Numbered from the stretch's first letter, positions 1 to 8,744 are shown. The stretch: DNA of 64,000 nt from Verrucomicrobiaceae bacterium (GCA_016713035.1 JADJPW010000011.1:62001-126000); one strand, 5' to 3'. Notes: generated by a model not told the origin, from the letters alone. Program-made: numbers and translations.

Positions 1-348
1 GGTCACGTCGATGAACGGATTGCTGCCCGCCAGCGTGATCGTGCCACCGCTGATGGCTTTGGTGGCGCTGAAGGTGATGCCGTTGGTGAAAACCGTGCCG
101 CTGACGGTAAGGTCACTGCCGGTGATGGCGTTGTTGGTCGCGCCGTTGGTGCTGTCCCAAGGGGTGCCGGAGACGCCGGACCAGTTGGTGGCGCTAGTGT
201 CCCACGTGGTGCCGGGGCCAGTCCAAGTGCCAGTCGCAGCTAAGCCAGACGTGCTCAGAGCGGCCCATGCTGCCAGCAAACCCAGGCATGGCCGTGAACG
301 TATCAGGAAAAAAAGCTGTCGGAGCGCTTGGTTGAGGGGCTTTGTCAT
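1..348 (-). CDS. Autotransporter-associated beta-strand repeat protein, N-terminal part (runs off the left edge)
   Basis: The reverse strand is open from an ATG at 346-348 to the window edge, giving the first 116 residues. A basic start (MTKPLNQALRQ) leads to a hydrophobic stretch and a likely signal cleavage near STSGLAA. Then comes a Gly/Thr/Ser-rich sequence (TGTWTGPGTTWDTSATNW, later SGGTITLAGSNPFIDV). That pattern is typical of the start of passenger repeats in large Verrucomicrobia surface proteins with PATR repeats, which are usually exported and end in an autotransporter barrel or a PEP-type anchor. The C-terminus is outside the window, so the anchoring type and total length are unknown. 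A short inverted repeat (ATAACC/GGTTAT, 349-370) lies directly upstream of the start. Confidence 0.75.
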   Translation of the reverse strand, partial: MTKPLNQALRQLFFLIRSRPCLGLLAAWAALSTSGLAATGTWTGPGTTWDTSATNWSGVSGTPWDSTNGATNNAITGSDLTVSGTVFTNGITFSATKAISGGTITLAGSNPFIDVT

Positions 349-437
349 ATAACCAAAAAGGCAAGGTTATAGAGACACCCCAGAACCCGATCACCGATAT
401 GGCCCGATCAGGCTATTTTGGAGGTGGGAGATCCCCC

Positions 438-1052
438 CTACAGCAGCCCCAATTCAAACGCCCGTGCCACCGCCTCGGTGCGGTCGGAGGTATCCAGCTT
501 GCCGCACACGGCTTTGACGTGATGCTTCACCGTGTGCTCGCTGATGCCGAGAGCTTTGGCGATTTGCACATTGGTGAGTCCACGCCGCAAACCATCGAGC
601 GTTTCCAGTTCGCGTGCACTGAGGGCCTCCATGAGCGGCTGGGGCACGGTATTCGAGTGTTCCCAGCACTTCTTGCCCTCATGCACTTGGAGGATGCTTT
701 GGCTGAGTTGTTCCAGTGTGACCTGCTTTGGCAAAAAGCCGTGAGCACCCAGATCGCGAGCACGGCGCACCTCATTGGCGAGCGAACTGGAGGCAAACAA
801 GATCACGCGGGCCTGCGGATTCGTCTGGAGCAGTTGTTCGAGCACATAAAAACCATCCTTTCCCGGCAGACGCACGTCCAGCAGCGTGATGTCGGCCTTC
901 AGCGCGGCATGGAGTTGGATCGCCTCACTGGCATTACCGGCCTGGCCGATGATCTCAAAGGCTGCATCCAGTGCCAGCATGGAGGCGAGCGACTCTCGCA
1001 GCACCGCGTGATCATCGACAAGCAGGATGCGGATGGGTTTGGCAGAGGTCAT
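438..1052 (-). CDS. NarL/LuxR-family response regulator
   Basis: The 204-residue protein has an N-terminal receiver domain (acidic pair in LLVDDHAVLRESL, phospho-acceptor Asp in ITLLDVRLPGKDG, conserved Lys in GFLPKQ). A C-terminal LuxR-type helix-turn-helix follows (LSARELETL, then LTNVQIAKALGISEHTVKHH). The start at 1052 is preferred over an upstream ATG because it overlaps the stop of the kinase gene in an ATGA arrangement, the hallmark of translational coupling, and because the receiver fold begins there. It is very probably the cognate regulator of the kinase just upstream and would bind DNA once phosphorylated. Its targets are unknown; the exported C25-like protein gene heading the same operon may be one. 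Confidence 0.92.
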   Translation of the reverse strand: MTSAKPIRILLVDDHAVLRESLASMLALDAAFEIIGQAGNASEAIQLHAALKADITLLDVRLPGKDGFYVLEQLLQTNPQARVILFASSSLANEVRRARDLGAHGFLPKQVTLEQLSQSILQVHEGKKCWEHSNTVPQPLMEALSARELETLDGLRRGLTNVQIAKALGISEHTVKHHVKAVCGKLDTSDRTEAVARAFELGLL

Positions 1053-3235
1053 GGGGCTGTGTTTGGAGAAGGGGTTTTCGGAAAAAGAGACGCAAGTGCG
1101 TCCCAAGGCAGTTCAATGTGCAGCCGCGTGCCCTGCCTGGGCGCGGAGGTCAGTTGCAGCGTGCCCCCGAGTTCATCCACGCGGCGTTTCATGCTGCCCA
1201 AGCCCAGTCCACCCTGCGCGGTGGGTTGAACCGTCGCCGAATCAAAACCGTGACCGTTGTCCTCAATGGTCAAATGCAGTGCCTCATCGGCAAATTTCAC
1301 CTGCACCTGGATCTCGGTCGCCTGCCCGTGATTCAGCGCATTTTGCACCGCCTCCTGCGTGAGCAGCAGCAGACTCCCCGCCGCACGTGCAGGCACCGCT
1401 TGCGGCGAGCCCTCGCGACTCACCTTCACCACATCCGCAGGCCAGTGATCCATGCCCGCGAGCGCATGAGTGAGCAGCTCGGAGAAATCCGGCTCGCCTT
1501 TCGCCAGCTCATGAATACCCCACATGATGGAGCGCATCTCATGCTGACTGCGGTCGAGGATCTTCTTCGCCGCCGCCACATGCGGCAGTGCCGCAACAGG
1601 ATCACTCTCCGAAAGTCTGGCCACACTCTCCAGTCGATACGACGCCGCATTGAGAAGCTGATGCACCCCATCATGAAGATCACCCGCCAGGCGAATGCGC
1701 TCCCGCTTTGCCGCCTCGTGCTCCAGCTCTGCGTCACGATGCGTGCGCAGCGCATTCTCGATGCGCAGCGCCTGCCGCTTCACCGTCCGGCGCAAAAGCA
1801 GCACCCAAGCCATCACAAGGCTCAGCAAAGCAGCTACACCGGCCAAGGCCAACTGAAGCCGCCTCAGCGTCCACCACGACGGCGCACTCAGCACCTGCAA
1901 ATCACCCGCCTCACGCAGCAGCAGCTCCACGCCCACCGGACGCCGAAACTCCGGCAGCGGATCGCCCGGACCATGCAGCACCGTGGCCACACCCGTCACC
2001 TCCACCACGCTGCCCGCCAGCGGAGCCTGCGAGAATCCACCCGCCCCCGAGGCAAACCTCACCGCCACCTGTTCGCCGGATTCCGCCTGAATGGAAAACG
2101 CCTCAGTCCCAGCCGCGAGATGGGCCATCAGCGTGCCTTTGATCCGCACCAGTCGATAATTAAAATCCTTCGGTGGCAGTCCCCAGGACCGACCTGAGTT
2201 ATCATGGCTCGCTCTCAGGATCTCCTCCACACTCGGCGTCACGGCAGGCGGTGCCTCGCCATCGGCGATCTTCTTCACCGCCGCATTGGTAAAAAACGCG
2301 ATCGGCTGCCGCGCCTCGATGAAGCCCGAAACCAAAACGCGATCTCCCACCCGGATGCCCTTTGCTGTCGTGGCTCGCACACTCACGCCACGCTCTTCCG
2401 ACTCGATCACCAGCTCCGTCGCCGACACCCAAGTCACCGAGCCCTCCACCGACCGCCGATGCCGTGACACGCCCTCAGGCCGGAACAACCGCAACGCCCC
2501 AATCTCCACTCGCGGCACCGAAAACGGATCAGGCGGCGACTTCATCAACGTGAAGTCATCCATCGCACTCACCGCGATACGCACCCCTGTTTGTTCCAGG
2601 CGCGAGTTATACAGCGTCAGCACCGTCCCTCGCGCCACCACCTCCGCATCGATCACCTTCTCCGGTTCATTCCACGGCTCTTTTTTCATCCACAAAAGCG
2701 TGTAGTCCCCCGAGCCACTGCACACACGCAAAGCACGCATCTCGTCCTCCCCATCCTCGATCACCGACTGCACCACCACCTTCTCCAACTCGATCCGCTG
2801 CCCATCCTCGTGCCCACCACTCAGATGCGCGATGCTCACCTTCCTCAGCGGCCACGCCTTTCCCGGACCGAGCACCGAAACTCGCTGCGCTACAATCACC
2901 GGCGCATAGCCCCCCGCGCTCGTCACCCCCTCCACCTCGATCTCCAAATTCGCATGCAACTTCCACGCCTCCGCCTCCGCCTTTGATTCGGCACTCGGTA
3001 GCGCATAAATGCCCGCCGATTCATCCGCCAAAGTGAAATCAGGCCCCTTGCCCCCGCGCAACCATTCTACCACACCGCGCACCCGCACCGGCAAGCCCTC
3101 TGCAGCCACCTCACGCGACAACGCACGAACATCCGCAATCCGCGTGATCGGCTCCGCCGCCACCGTGACAGTCGCCAGAGCGATAAAGAGCACGCAGAAG
3201 ATTCCGTAACGTCGAGCAGCTGAATGAGTGTCCAT
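1049..3235 (-). CDS. Membrane sensor histidine kinase, NarL/DesK type (HisKA_3)
   Basis: The 728-residue protein starts with a signal-anchor-like segment (YGIFCVLFIALATVTVAA). A large region of about 420 residues follows that must lie outside the cytoplasm and contains repeated beta-rich OB-like stretches. A transmembrane helix comes near residue 470 (LALAGVAALLSLVMAWVLLL). The cytoplasmic part has a HisKA_3 dimerisation domain with the phospho-His in RLAGDLHDGVHQLL (about residue 520) and a HATPase_c domain with the N box (QEAVQNALNHG), G1 (DNGHGFD) and G2 (GGLGLGSMKRR). The chosen start lies 22 bp after the preceding stop; an ATG at 3268 would overlap that gene. The ligand sensed is not evident. 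It phosphorylates the coupled regulator downstream. Confidence 0.92.
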   Translation of the reverse strand: MDTHSAARRYGIFCVLFIALATVTVAAEPITRIADVRALSREVAAEGLPVRVRGVVEWLRGGKGPDFTLADESAGIYALPSAESKAEAEAWKLHANLEIEVEGVTSAGGYAPVIVAQRVSVLGPGKAWPLRKVSIAHLSGGHEDGQRIELEKVVVQSVIEDGEDEMRALRVCSGSGDYTLLWMKKEPWNEPEKVIDAEVVARGTVLTLYNSRLEQTGVRIAVSAMDDFTLMKSPPDPFSVPRVEIGALRLFRPEGVSRHRRSVEGSVTWVSATELVIESEERGVSVRATTAKGIRVGDRVLVSGFIEARQPIAFFTNAAVKKIADGEAPPAVTPSVEEILRASHDNSGRSWGLPPKDFNYRLVRIKGTLMAHLAAGTEAFSIQAESGEQVAVRFASGAGGFSQAPLAGSVVEVTGVATVLHGPGDPLPEFRRPVGVELLLREAGDLQVLSAPSWWTLRRLQLALAGVAALLSLVMAWVLLLRRTVKRQALRIENALRTHRDAELEHEAAKRERIRLAGDLHDGVHQLLNAASYRLESVARLSESDPVAALPHVAAAKKILDRSQHEMRSIMWGIHELAKGEPDFSELLTHALAGMDHWPADVVKVSREGSPQAVPARAAGSLLLLTQEAVQNALNHGQATEIQVQVKFADEALHLTIEDNGHGFDSATVQPTAQGGLGLGSMKRRVDELGGTLQLTSAPRQGTRLHIELPWDALASLFPKTPSPNTAP

Positions 3236-3257
3236 GAGAAGAGCAGAAAAGGTGAAC

Positions 3258-4622
3258 TCACTTCCCAATCTTCAATAACTCTCCCTCTTCGATGGTCATC
3301 GTCCCATCGACCCCATCCAGGGTGTAATCGACCTTCAGTTGTTTCTCGATGCCGTTCGCAGGGTCACCAAAGTTTTCAGCCGTAGCAGCCACCGGGAGTG
3401 CCTCCTCGATCCAGTCCGCCACTTTTTGGGTGACATTGACCACAGTGTTGTTGGCGAGATCGCCATAGACCGCGTTTTTGATCATGAGGCGTGTGTTAGT
3501 CTCACGTTTCACCGGCTTGAGCATCAAGAACGGGTTCCCGATCATCAGAATGCCGGAGACGATATCGCCAGGTGCTTTGTCGCCCATAGCGTGTTCAATC
3601 TCGTGCGCCTGCTTGCACGGCAGATAGGCTTTCCCGAGATAATCTCCGGCACGCAGGCGCTCGTAAATGAGATCATCGAAACCAACTCCGCCGCTGCGGA
3701 CTTGGCCGACTAAGGCCTGGCCGAGATGCTTCGAGAATACCCAGCTCAGGCCGCAATTCGGGCCGTTGTCATCCTTCTCCGTCTTAGTCCAGTTCGCCGC
3801 AAAACAGCCATGACTAATGGTGATGAGCGATCCGGTCTTAAAGTCGAAGATTTCCTGCGCCATCAGATCCTCGTCAAACAACGCGTGCCCCGTCTCATCC
3901 GAGTGCAGCGCGATGCAGGTGAGAGTGTAGCTATGCTTCTTGAAGGCCTCCAGCGCCGCCTTGTGCGTGCAGCCCTTGCCCTCCAGGATCGTCACATCCC
4001 CCGGCGCAGAAAAGCGGGCACCACCGCGCCGCTTGAACCAATCTCCCGACCCAGCCCAATCTTCTGTGGGCTCGTCTGAACTGAAGAAAAGCGTGCGCGG
4101 TTCCGGGACTACCTTGCCCGTGTAGAAATCGTGCGTCTTGGCAAAAAATCGCCGCAGTGCGGGAAGATCATCTTCCAGAGCCTTTTCGGTCGCTCGGATG
4201 TTCGCCACCCAGACTTTGAGTTGCAGGTTGCCGACGTAGGAATCGTCCACGCCGTCCTTATTTTTGTCCACAAACGCAATGTCGAAGTCCTCATAATAGA
4301 CCGGATTTGGATTGGCATTCTCATGCATGAAAAACCGGTGCATCGGCATCGCACCGACAAGGACGACGCCGTTGATCACCTTTTCGCGATGCAGGCTCTT
4401 AACGGTCTCCCGCACCGCCTTCGGCGTCTCCCATTTGCCTTGGATGACATGCATCTTCACCGGAAAACGTGCCTCCACATCCTGCACATATTGCTCCAAC
4501 GGCCCCTGAAGCGACCTGAAAGTGCGCTCGTGCAGCAGCATCGCCACCTGATCCTGCGCCATCGCTGAGAGTGGGAACAGGCCCACGAAATATAAGGCCA
4601 GAATGAGTTTGAGGGAAGGCAT
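3258..4622 (-). CDS. Exported protein with a C25 (gingipain-like) peptidase fold
   Basis: The 454-residue product begins with a clean signal peptide (MPSLKLILALYFVGLFPLSAMA). The reading frame extends further upstream but without a signal sequence, so 4622 is chosen. A Ca-binding-like loop, DKNKDGVDDS, lies near residue 120. The C-terminal half has the order seen in clan CD/C25 proteins: a strand ending in LHSDETGH, a strand with SLITISHGCFAANW, a GQALVGQVRSGG segment, and a final ILMIGNPFLML resembling the GDP-x-L end of C25 domains. The candidate catalytic pair is therefore that His and that Cys, but the usual His-Gly is not present, so activity is uncertain. It is the first gene of an operon with the kinase and regulator, 22 bp from the kinase start. 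Confidence 0.55.
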   Translation of the reverse strand: MPSLKLILALYFVGLFPLSAMAQDQVAMLLHERTFRSLQGPLEQYVQDVEARFPVKMHVIQGKWETPKAVRETVKSLHREKVINGVVLVGAMPMHRFFMHENANPNPVYYEDFDIAFVDKNKDGVDDSYVGNLQLKVWVANIRATEKALEDDLPALRRFFAKTHDFYTGKVVPEPRTLFFSSDEPTEDWAGSGDWFKRRGGARFSAPGDVTILEGKGCTHKAALEAFKKHSYTLTCIALHSDETGHALFDEDLMAQEIFDFKTGSLITISHGCFAANWTKTEKDDNGPNCGLSWVFSKHLGQALVGQVRSGGVGFDDLIYERLRAGDYLGKAYLPCKQAHEIEHAMGDKAPGDIVSGILMIGNPFLMLKPVKRETNTRLMIKNAVYGDLANNTVVNVTQKVADWIEEALPVAATAENFGDPANGIEKQLKVDYTLDGVDGTMTIEEGELLKIGK

Positions 4623-4748
4623 GTGGGTGAGAATCGCGAGACGTGGCCCAGTTGGCCATGCATCTCTAATCTGCCAGCCACGGCTTGCTTTGGACATTTT
4701 TCTACCAACACCTGAAGAAAGCAGATGGTTCGGTGATTGCCCGATGGC

Positions 4749-4764
4749 TGCGGCTAAAGCCGCA
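4749..4764. repeat. Perfect short hairpin (TGCGGCT/AGCCGCA)
   Basis: A 7-bp perfect inverted repeat with a 2-nt loop lies between two minus-strand genes, about 30 bp past the stop of the LamG gene. No T run follows on either strand, so it is not a canonical intrinsic terminator. It may be a weak terminator, an mRNA-end stabiliser or a dispersed palindrome. Confidence 0.5.
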
Positions 4765-4795
4765 TGGGATATGCAGAGTTTCGCCTGAAGCCACT

Positions 4796-6013
4796 TTATC
4801 GAATCGCCGACAGTTTTGCCAACTCCTCCGCGCTCAGAGCCCGATTGAAAACCGCCACACCGCCGATCCAGCCGGTGAAACCCACGCTGCGGCTGCTGTG
4901 AATGACACGGCCGATGGTGAAGGGACCGCCGCCGTTGGGTTCCTTTGGCGTGTAGAGGTCGTGCGGATACCACCAGGGGTTCAGGCGCAGCGCCACGAGG
5001 TCACGGGCGACCTCTTTTCCGCCGTGCAGGGTGACTTCGATCTTGGTGAAGCGGTGCTCGCGCAGCTCAACGCGTTCATCGGCGGACTCACGCAGCACCT
5101 TCACGTTCAGCGGCTCACCTTCGGGCGGGTTGTAGTATTGCTCTTTGGGGAAGGTTTCGTCCTCGCCGTCTTGTTTGCCGGGCAGCGTCGCAAAGTAGCC
5201 CTGCATGTAGGCGTTGTAGGCGGACTTGATAAGGCCATCCTTTTTCGGGTTGTCGAGCCAGCGGTCGCCGGAGACGCCGTTCAGCCAACCGGTGAGTTCG
5301 TCCTTTTCATGATCAAAGTTCATCGCGAAGCACTGCCAGGACTTGTCGAGCACCTCGGCGGACGATTCGGCGGGCACTTCGGGCGCGAGGTCGGTGGAGT
5401 TGCACTTGTGGAGGGCGTATTTGTTCAGGAAGGAGCTGGCTCCGTTCTCCGAGACATGGCCACAGGCGCTGCCTTGCTTGTTCAGGCCGGCAAAGAGCGC
5501 GTATTGACGCTGCCCACGCTCCACTTTGGCGATGGTGGTCGTGGTCTTCTCCTTCAAATCGGTGCCTTCATGCCAGATACCTGCGAGAGCGTGATTTCCG
5601 CTCTCACGGATGGCCCACACGACGACCGTGACTGACTTACCCGCGCCTTTGATGTCGAGTGGCGTGTCGTGCAATCGCTCACGCGGCACGAAGAGGAAGG
5701 GGCGGAAGTCGGGATCGGTTTCTTTGACGATGCGGACGGCATTTCCGAAGGGTCCACGACCCAGCAGAGGAAAATCGGCATACGTGGCCTCACGACCTGC
5801 TCCCCAGTAGTCTTTGATGTAGTTCGCGGCATCGAGCGGGTAGTCGGTTTTTGAGCCGGCGGGCACATGGGCGATGAAACGCTTCTGACCGTCCGACTCA
5901 CGCTTCACGAAGTCCCAGAAAGCGACCATGCCGGGAGTGCCGGTGACGCTGGTGGCAGGCTCAGTAGCAAAAAGAGGCGTTGTTAGCAAAGTAAGGCTGA
6001 GAAGGCGTTTCAT
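4796..6013 (-). CDS. Secreted LamG/concanavalin-A-like domain protein
   Basis: The 405-residue product has an N-terminal signal peptide (MKRLLSLTLLTTPLFA). A body typical of concanavalin-like jelly-roll modules follows: an opening VAFWDF strand, a closing FTGWIGGVAVFNRALSAEELAKL. The latter is the characteristic last strand of LamG-type domains (compare xGxIDEVAIFNRALSxEEI). Two Cys-containing stretches lie mid-protein. No catalytic motif was recognised, so the likely role is carbohydrate or surface binding in the periplasm or outside the cell. The gene stands alone, with an intergenic gap on both sides apart from a doubtful small ORF overlapping its 5' end. Confidence 0.75.
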   Translation of the reverse strand: MKRLLSLTLLTTPLFATEPATSVTGTPGMVAFWDFVKRESDGQKRFIAHVPAGSKTDYPLDAANYIKDYWGAGREATYADFPLLGRGPFGNAVRIVKETDPDFRPFLFVPRERLHDTPLDIKGAGKSVTVVVWAIRESGNHALAGIWHEGTDLKEKTTTTIAKVERGQRQYALFAGLNKQGSACGHVSENGASSFLNKYALHKCNSTDLAPEVPAESSAEVLDKSWQCFAMNFDHEKDELTGWLNGVSGDRWLDNPKKDGLIKSAYNAYMQGYFATLPGKQDGEDETFPKEQYYNPPEGEPLNVKVLRESADERVELREHRFTKIEVTLHGGKEVARDLVALRLNPWWYPHDLYTPKEPNGGGPFTIGRVIHSSRSVGFTGWIGGVAVFNRALSAEELAKLSAIR

Positions 6014-6308
6014 GGAGTCGAAAACCTACTTTGCCGGAAGCCGACGAATGGCAAAAGACAAATGCGGCGAGCTTACGAGAGAAAACAGCGTCAAGGAGCA
6101 GCTTATCCGCTCGCAACTTCTGGGAAATTGCCGAGTCGAGGCTGGAATGAGCTTTGTCACAAATTTCCACCACGAGGTCCGACTTGGCATTTAGCTTCGG
6201 CTGCTCATCCACGGCTGCCCAATACCACGCGTCACTCATGAAGAGCGCGGTGGCGTGTGGGTTGCAGTCCTCCTCGGTATGGACCGACTTACCGTGATCG
6301 TTGATCAT
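5961..6308 (-). CDS. Possible small hypothetical protein
   Basis: A 115-codon ORF (start ATG at 6308, or 6338 if it overlaps the PhzF gene) fills the otherwise empty space between the PhzF gene and the LamG gene. Its composition is protein-like (DAWYWAAVDEQ, a Leu/Lys-rich helix around KLRADKLLLDAV). However, it overlaps the first 53 bp of the LamG gene, and a strong hairpin sits immediately upstream. I recognise no family. It could be real, or a chance ORF in untranslated sequence. If it is not a gene, 6014-6315 holds only the hairpin at 6299-6321 and the promoter of the LamG gene. Confidence 0.3.
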   Translation of the reverse strand: MINDHGKSVHTEEDCNPHATALFMSDAWYWAAVDEQPKLNAKSDLVVEICDKAHSSLDSAISQKLRADKLLLDAVFSRKLAAFVFCHSSASGKVGFRLHETPSQPYFANNASFCY

Positions 6309-6321
6309 CGCATGATCAACG
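6299..6321. terminator. Perfect 10-bp hairpin across the phzF-like stop codon
   Basis: CGTTGATCAT and ATGATCAACG form a perfect 10-bp stem with a 3-nt loop (CGC). The stop codon of the minus-strand PhzF-like gene (6316-6318) lies inside the upstream arm of the transcript. No U tract follows, so it is either a weak or factor-assisted terminator or an mRNA 3'-end stabiliser; a symmetrical protein-binding site is also possible. Confidence 0.5.
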
Positions 6322-7125
6322 AGTTGGCAGAGTTCCATGCATCAGCTCTACCCGGCTCATCATGATGGCCCGGCCACGCAACAGCACACGATCACCATTC
6401 ACACTCAGTTTCACCACGCCACCTCGTTCGCTGGCTTGGTAGGCGGTGAAGTCTGATTTGCCGAGCTGCGGCTGCCAGTATGGGCCGAGAGCGCAGTGCG
6501 CGGAGCCGGTCACGGGATCTTCATTCACTCCTGCGGCAGGCGCAAAGAAGCGGGAGATGAAATCAAACTCCGGTGCCTCACTTCGGCACGTCGCGATGAC
6601 GCCTCGCATCGGTAGCGTCGAGAGCGCGGTGAAGTTGGGCGTCAAGCTGCGCAGCACCTGCTCACTCGCTACTTCGACAAGATAATCCATGCCGTTGAAG
6701 CCACAGGCAATCGGTTCGCAGCCCAAAGCGTCCGCCAATCCTCGCGGTGCATCGCTGGACACACAGACCACTGCTGGGAAATCCATCTCGATCCAGTCGC
6801 CATCGCGCCGACAGGTGAGCCAGCCGCTCAACGTGTGAAAACGCGCGGCCTGATCCCTCGACAGCTCTCCCGTCTCCCACAACGTGAATGCAGCCGCCAG
6901 CGTGGCATGACCGCAGAGCTTTACTTCGACGGTGGGCGTCAGCCAGCGAAGCGAAAAACCCTCGTCGATCACCTCCAAGAAAGCTGTCTCCGACAGGTTC
7001 ATTTCCCGCGCAACGAACTTCATCCACGTCTCGTCCGCAGGTTGATCGAGCAGGCAAACTGCCGCCGGATTGCCGCCAAACGCTTTGTCCGTGAAGGCAT
7101 CAATGACGTGGAGAGTGGCGGGCAT
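6316..7125 (-). CDS. PhzF family isomerase/epimerase-like enzyme
   Basis: The 269-residue protein has the length and landmarks of the PhzF superfamily (diaminopimelate-epimerase fold, two lobes). These are FGGNPAAVC near residue 16, MNLSETAF carrying the Glu that serves as acid/base in PhzF, LCGHATLA near residue 70, and EDPVTGSAHC near residue 205. In phenazine producers PhzF isomerises a dihydro-anthranilate intermediate. No other phenazine gene is nearby, and most PhzF homologues have unknown substrates, so the exact reaction is not assigned. It is probably cytoplasmic; no signal peptide is seen. It is monocistronic or ends at the hairpin across its stop codon. Confidence 0.9.
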   Translation of the reverse strand: MPATLHVIDAFTDKAFGGNPAAVCLLDQPADETWMKFVAREMNLSETAFLEVIDEGFSLRWLTPTVEVKLCGHATLAAAFTLWETGELSRDQAARFHTLSGWLTCRRDGDWIEMDFPAVVCVSSDAPRGLADALGCEPIACGFNGMDYLVEVASEQVLRSLTPNFTALSTLPMRGVIATCRSEAPEFDFISRFFAPAAGVNEDPVTGSAHCALGPYWQPQLGKSDFTAYQASERGGVVKLSVNGDRVLLRGRAIMMSRVELMHGTLPTR

Positions 7126-7141
7126 GAGATAACCTAAAAAC

Positions 7142-7276
7142 TTGGTTCAAGTTTCAAGTTCAAAGTATCAAGCGCTCAGGTTCAAAGCGTTGCGATCGTT
7201 GTGTGCCACACTTTTTGAGGAGTTCCGGCAATGCCTCGTAACACCGTGATTCGGAGAACCTGAAACCTGACACTCG
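7142..7276. repeat. Inverted pair of degenerate short-repeat arms (element 1)
   Basis: The left arm at 7142-7165 is made of TTCAAG-type words (TTCAAGTTTCAAGTTC). The right arm at 7255-7276 is the approximate reverse complement (GAACCTGAAACCTGACA). About 90 bp separate them. The element fills the 200-bp gap between two minus-strand genes and has the same architecture as elements near 44.8 and 56.45 kb. Confidence 0.5.
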
Positions 7277-7326
7277 GATTGAGGGATAAAGACGAAACTA
7301 AAGGCACCGCTCTCGATGGTCTGGCG

Positions 7327-8691
7327 TTATGAAATCTGCCAGGGCTCACGGGCTGGCCGTGCGAGCATGGCGGCCGCTTCGGCGTCGTCACCGAGGATGC
7401 TCTCGGACTTTGGATCCCAGCGCAGTCCACGGCCCAGTCGCAGGGAGATATTGCCCAGATGCGCGATGGTGGCACTGCGGTGGCCGACTTCGGGTGGGCA
7501 GATGGTTTCCCGTTTTTCGAGGATGCAGTCGATGAGATTGCGCGAGTGACTTTTACTCTCGTAGAGATGAATCTCCTCTGGGCGGATGCGGTCACGCAGC
7601 AGGTCGGTAGGCGTGCTCTGGAGGGCTCCACGGCCGACGGTGAGGGTTTTGCCGTTCTCCCCTTCGAAGACCAGTCCAGATTTGTTTTTTTCTGCATCGG
7701 TGACGGTCACGGTGATGCCGCTTTCGTAGCGCACGCCAAAGGAGAAGAGTTCCGGGGTCTGATAAAAGCCGCCTTTCGCTGGCCATTCGGGTTTGGGATC
7801 AAAGATCTCCACGGGGCCGCTGCCGTCCATGCCGAGCGCCCATTGCAGGATGTCGAGGTGGTGGGCTCCAAAGTCGGTCACATTGCCGCCACCGTGCGGC
7901 CAGAGCCAGCGCCAGTTGCTGTGCAGGCGTGCGGGGCAGAAGGGGAGATCGCCCGTGCAGGGGCCGAGCCACAGGTCGTAGTTCAGTCCCTCGGGCACTG
8001 GCTCGGTGGCGGTGAGGTGGGCGCTTTTGTTGTTGTCCCGATTGTGGCTGGCGAGTCCGATGGTGACATGCTGGATCTTGCCCAGGCGACCATTGCGCAC
8101 GAACTCGCAGGCCATGCGAAATCGGATGTCGCTGCGCTGCTGAGAACCGACTTGGAAGCGCACGCCGGCCTTGGCGACTTCATCACAGAGCTTTCTGCCT
8201 TCCCGCACGGTTAGCGAGACGGGTTTTTCGCAGTAGATGTGCTTTCCGGCCCTGGCGGCGAGGATGCTCATCGGCACATGCCAGTGGTCAGGGGTGGCGA
8301 TGAGGACGGAGTCGATGTCATCGCGAGCGAGCACTTCACGGAAGTCTTCATAGGCTTTGCAAAAGCTGCCGCTGCCTGATTTCGTGGGCGAGGCTTCCTT
8401 GTAGTGCTGGTCCACGATGAGGCGTGCTGGCTCGCGACCGAAATCAGATTTGAAGGCGCGATTGTAGCGTGCGCTCTGCCTTTCCACATCACATACGGCG
8501 ACCACTTGCACGCGCTCGTCTTGGAGGAAGCCCCGCATGTCCTGCGTGCCCTGGCTGCCCGTGCCGATGACGGCCATCGTGACGCGCTCTGAGGGTGCGG
8601 GGCGGTCTTGTGCATGCAAGGTTGGCGAGGGGAGGCGCCCGGCAGCGACGAGTGCGGCCAGGGATTTCAAATGATGGCGGCGGGTGTTCAT
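7327..8691 (-). CDS. Gfo/Idh/MocA family oxidoreductase with Tat-like signal
   Basis: The 454-residue protein starts with a twin-arginine-like leader (MNTRRHHLKSLAALVAAG, cleavage near LHAQD). An NAD(P)-binding Rossmann domain follows (VTMAVIGTGSQGTQDM; CEKPVSLTVREG with the family's Glu-Lys-Pro). The C-terminal dimerisation/substrate domain includes NRDNNKSAH and HGGGNVTDFGAHHLDILQWALG. Verrucomicrobia and Planctomycetes have many exported members of this family; they act on sugars or cyclitols, but the substrate cannot be told from sequence. The start at 8691 is chosen for the leader; the frame stays open further upstream. It lies 53 bp downstream of a second Gfo/Idh/MocA gene on the same strand, so the two probably form an operon. 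Confidence 0.9.
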   Translation of the reverse strand: MNTRRHHLKSLAALVAAGRLPSPTLHAQDRPAPSERVTMAVIGTGSQGTQDMRGFLQDERVQVVAVCDVERQSARYNRAFKSDFGREPARLIVDQHYKEASPTKSGSGSFCKAYEDFREVLARDDIDSVLIATPDHWHVPMSILAARAGKHIYCEKPVSLTVREGRKLCDEVAKAGVRFQVGSQQRSDIRFRMACEFVRNGRLGKIQHVTIGLASHNRDNNKSAHLTATEPVPEGLNYDLWLGPCTGDLPFCPARLHSNWRWLWPHGGGNVTDFGAHHLDILQWALGMDGSGPVEIFDPKPEWPAKGGFYQTPELFSFGVRYESGITVTVTDAEKNKSGLVFEGENGKTLTVGRGALQSTPTDLLRDRIRPEEIHLYESKSHSRNLIDCILEKRETICPPEVGHRSATIAHLGNISLRLGRGLRWDPKSESILGDDAEAAAMLARPAREPWQIS

Positions 8692-8744
8692 GGAGGTTTC
8701 GGCGTGAAACTGGTTGTGTGGTTTTGTGAAGAAGTGCGTGTCAC

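Noticed and set aside
971..2197. A 408-codon plus-strand ORF, Arg/His-rich, over the kinase gene.
   Set aside because: Antisense shadow of the HATPase and HisKA_3 coding sequence; composition is not protein-like.
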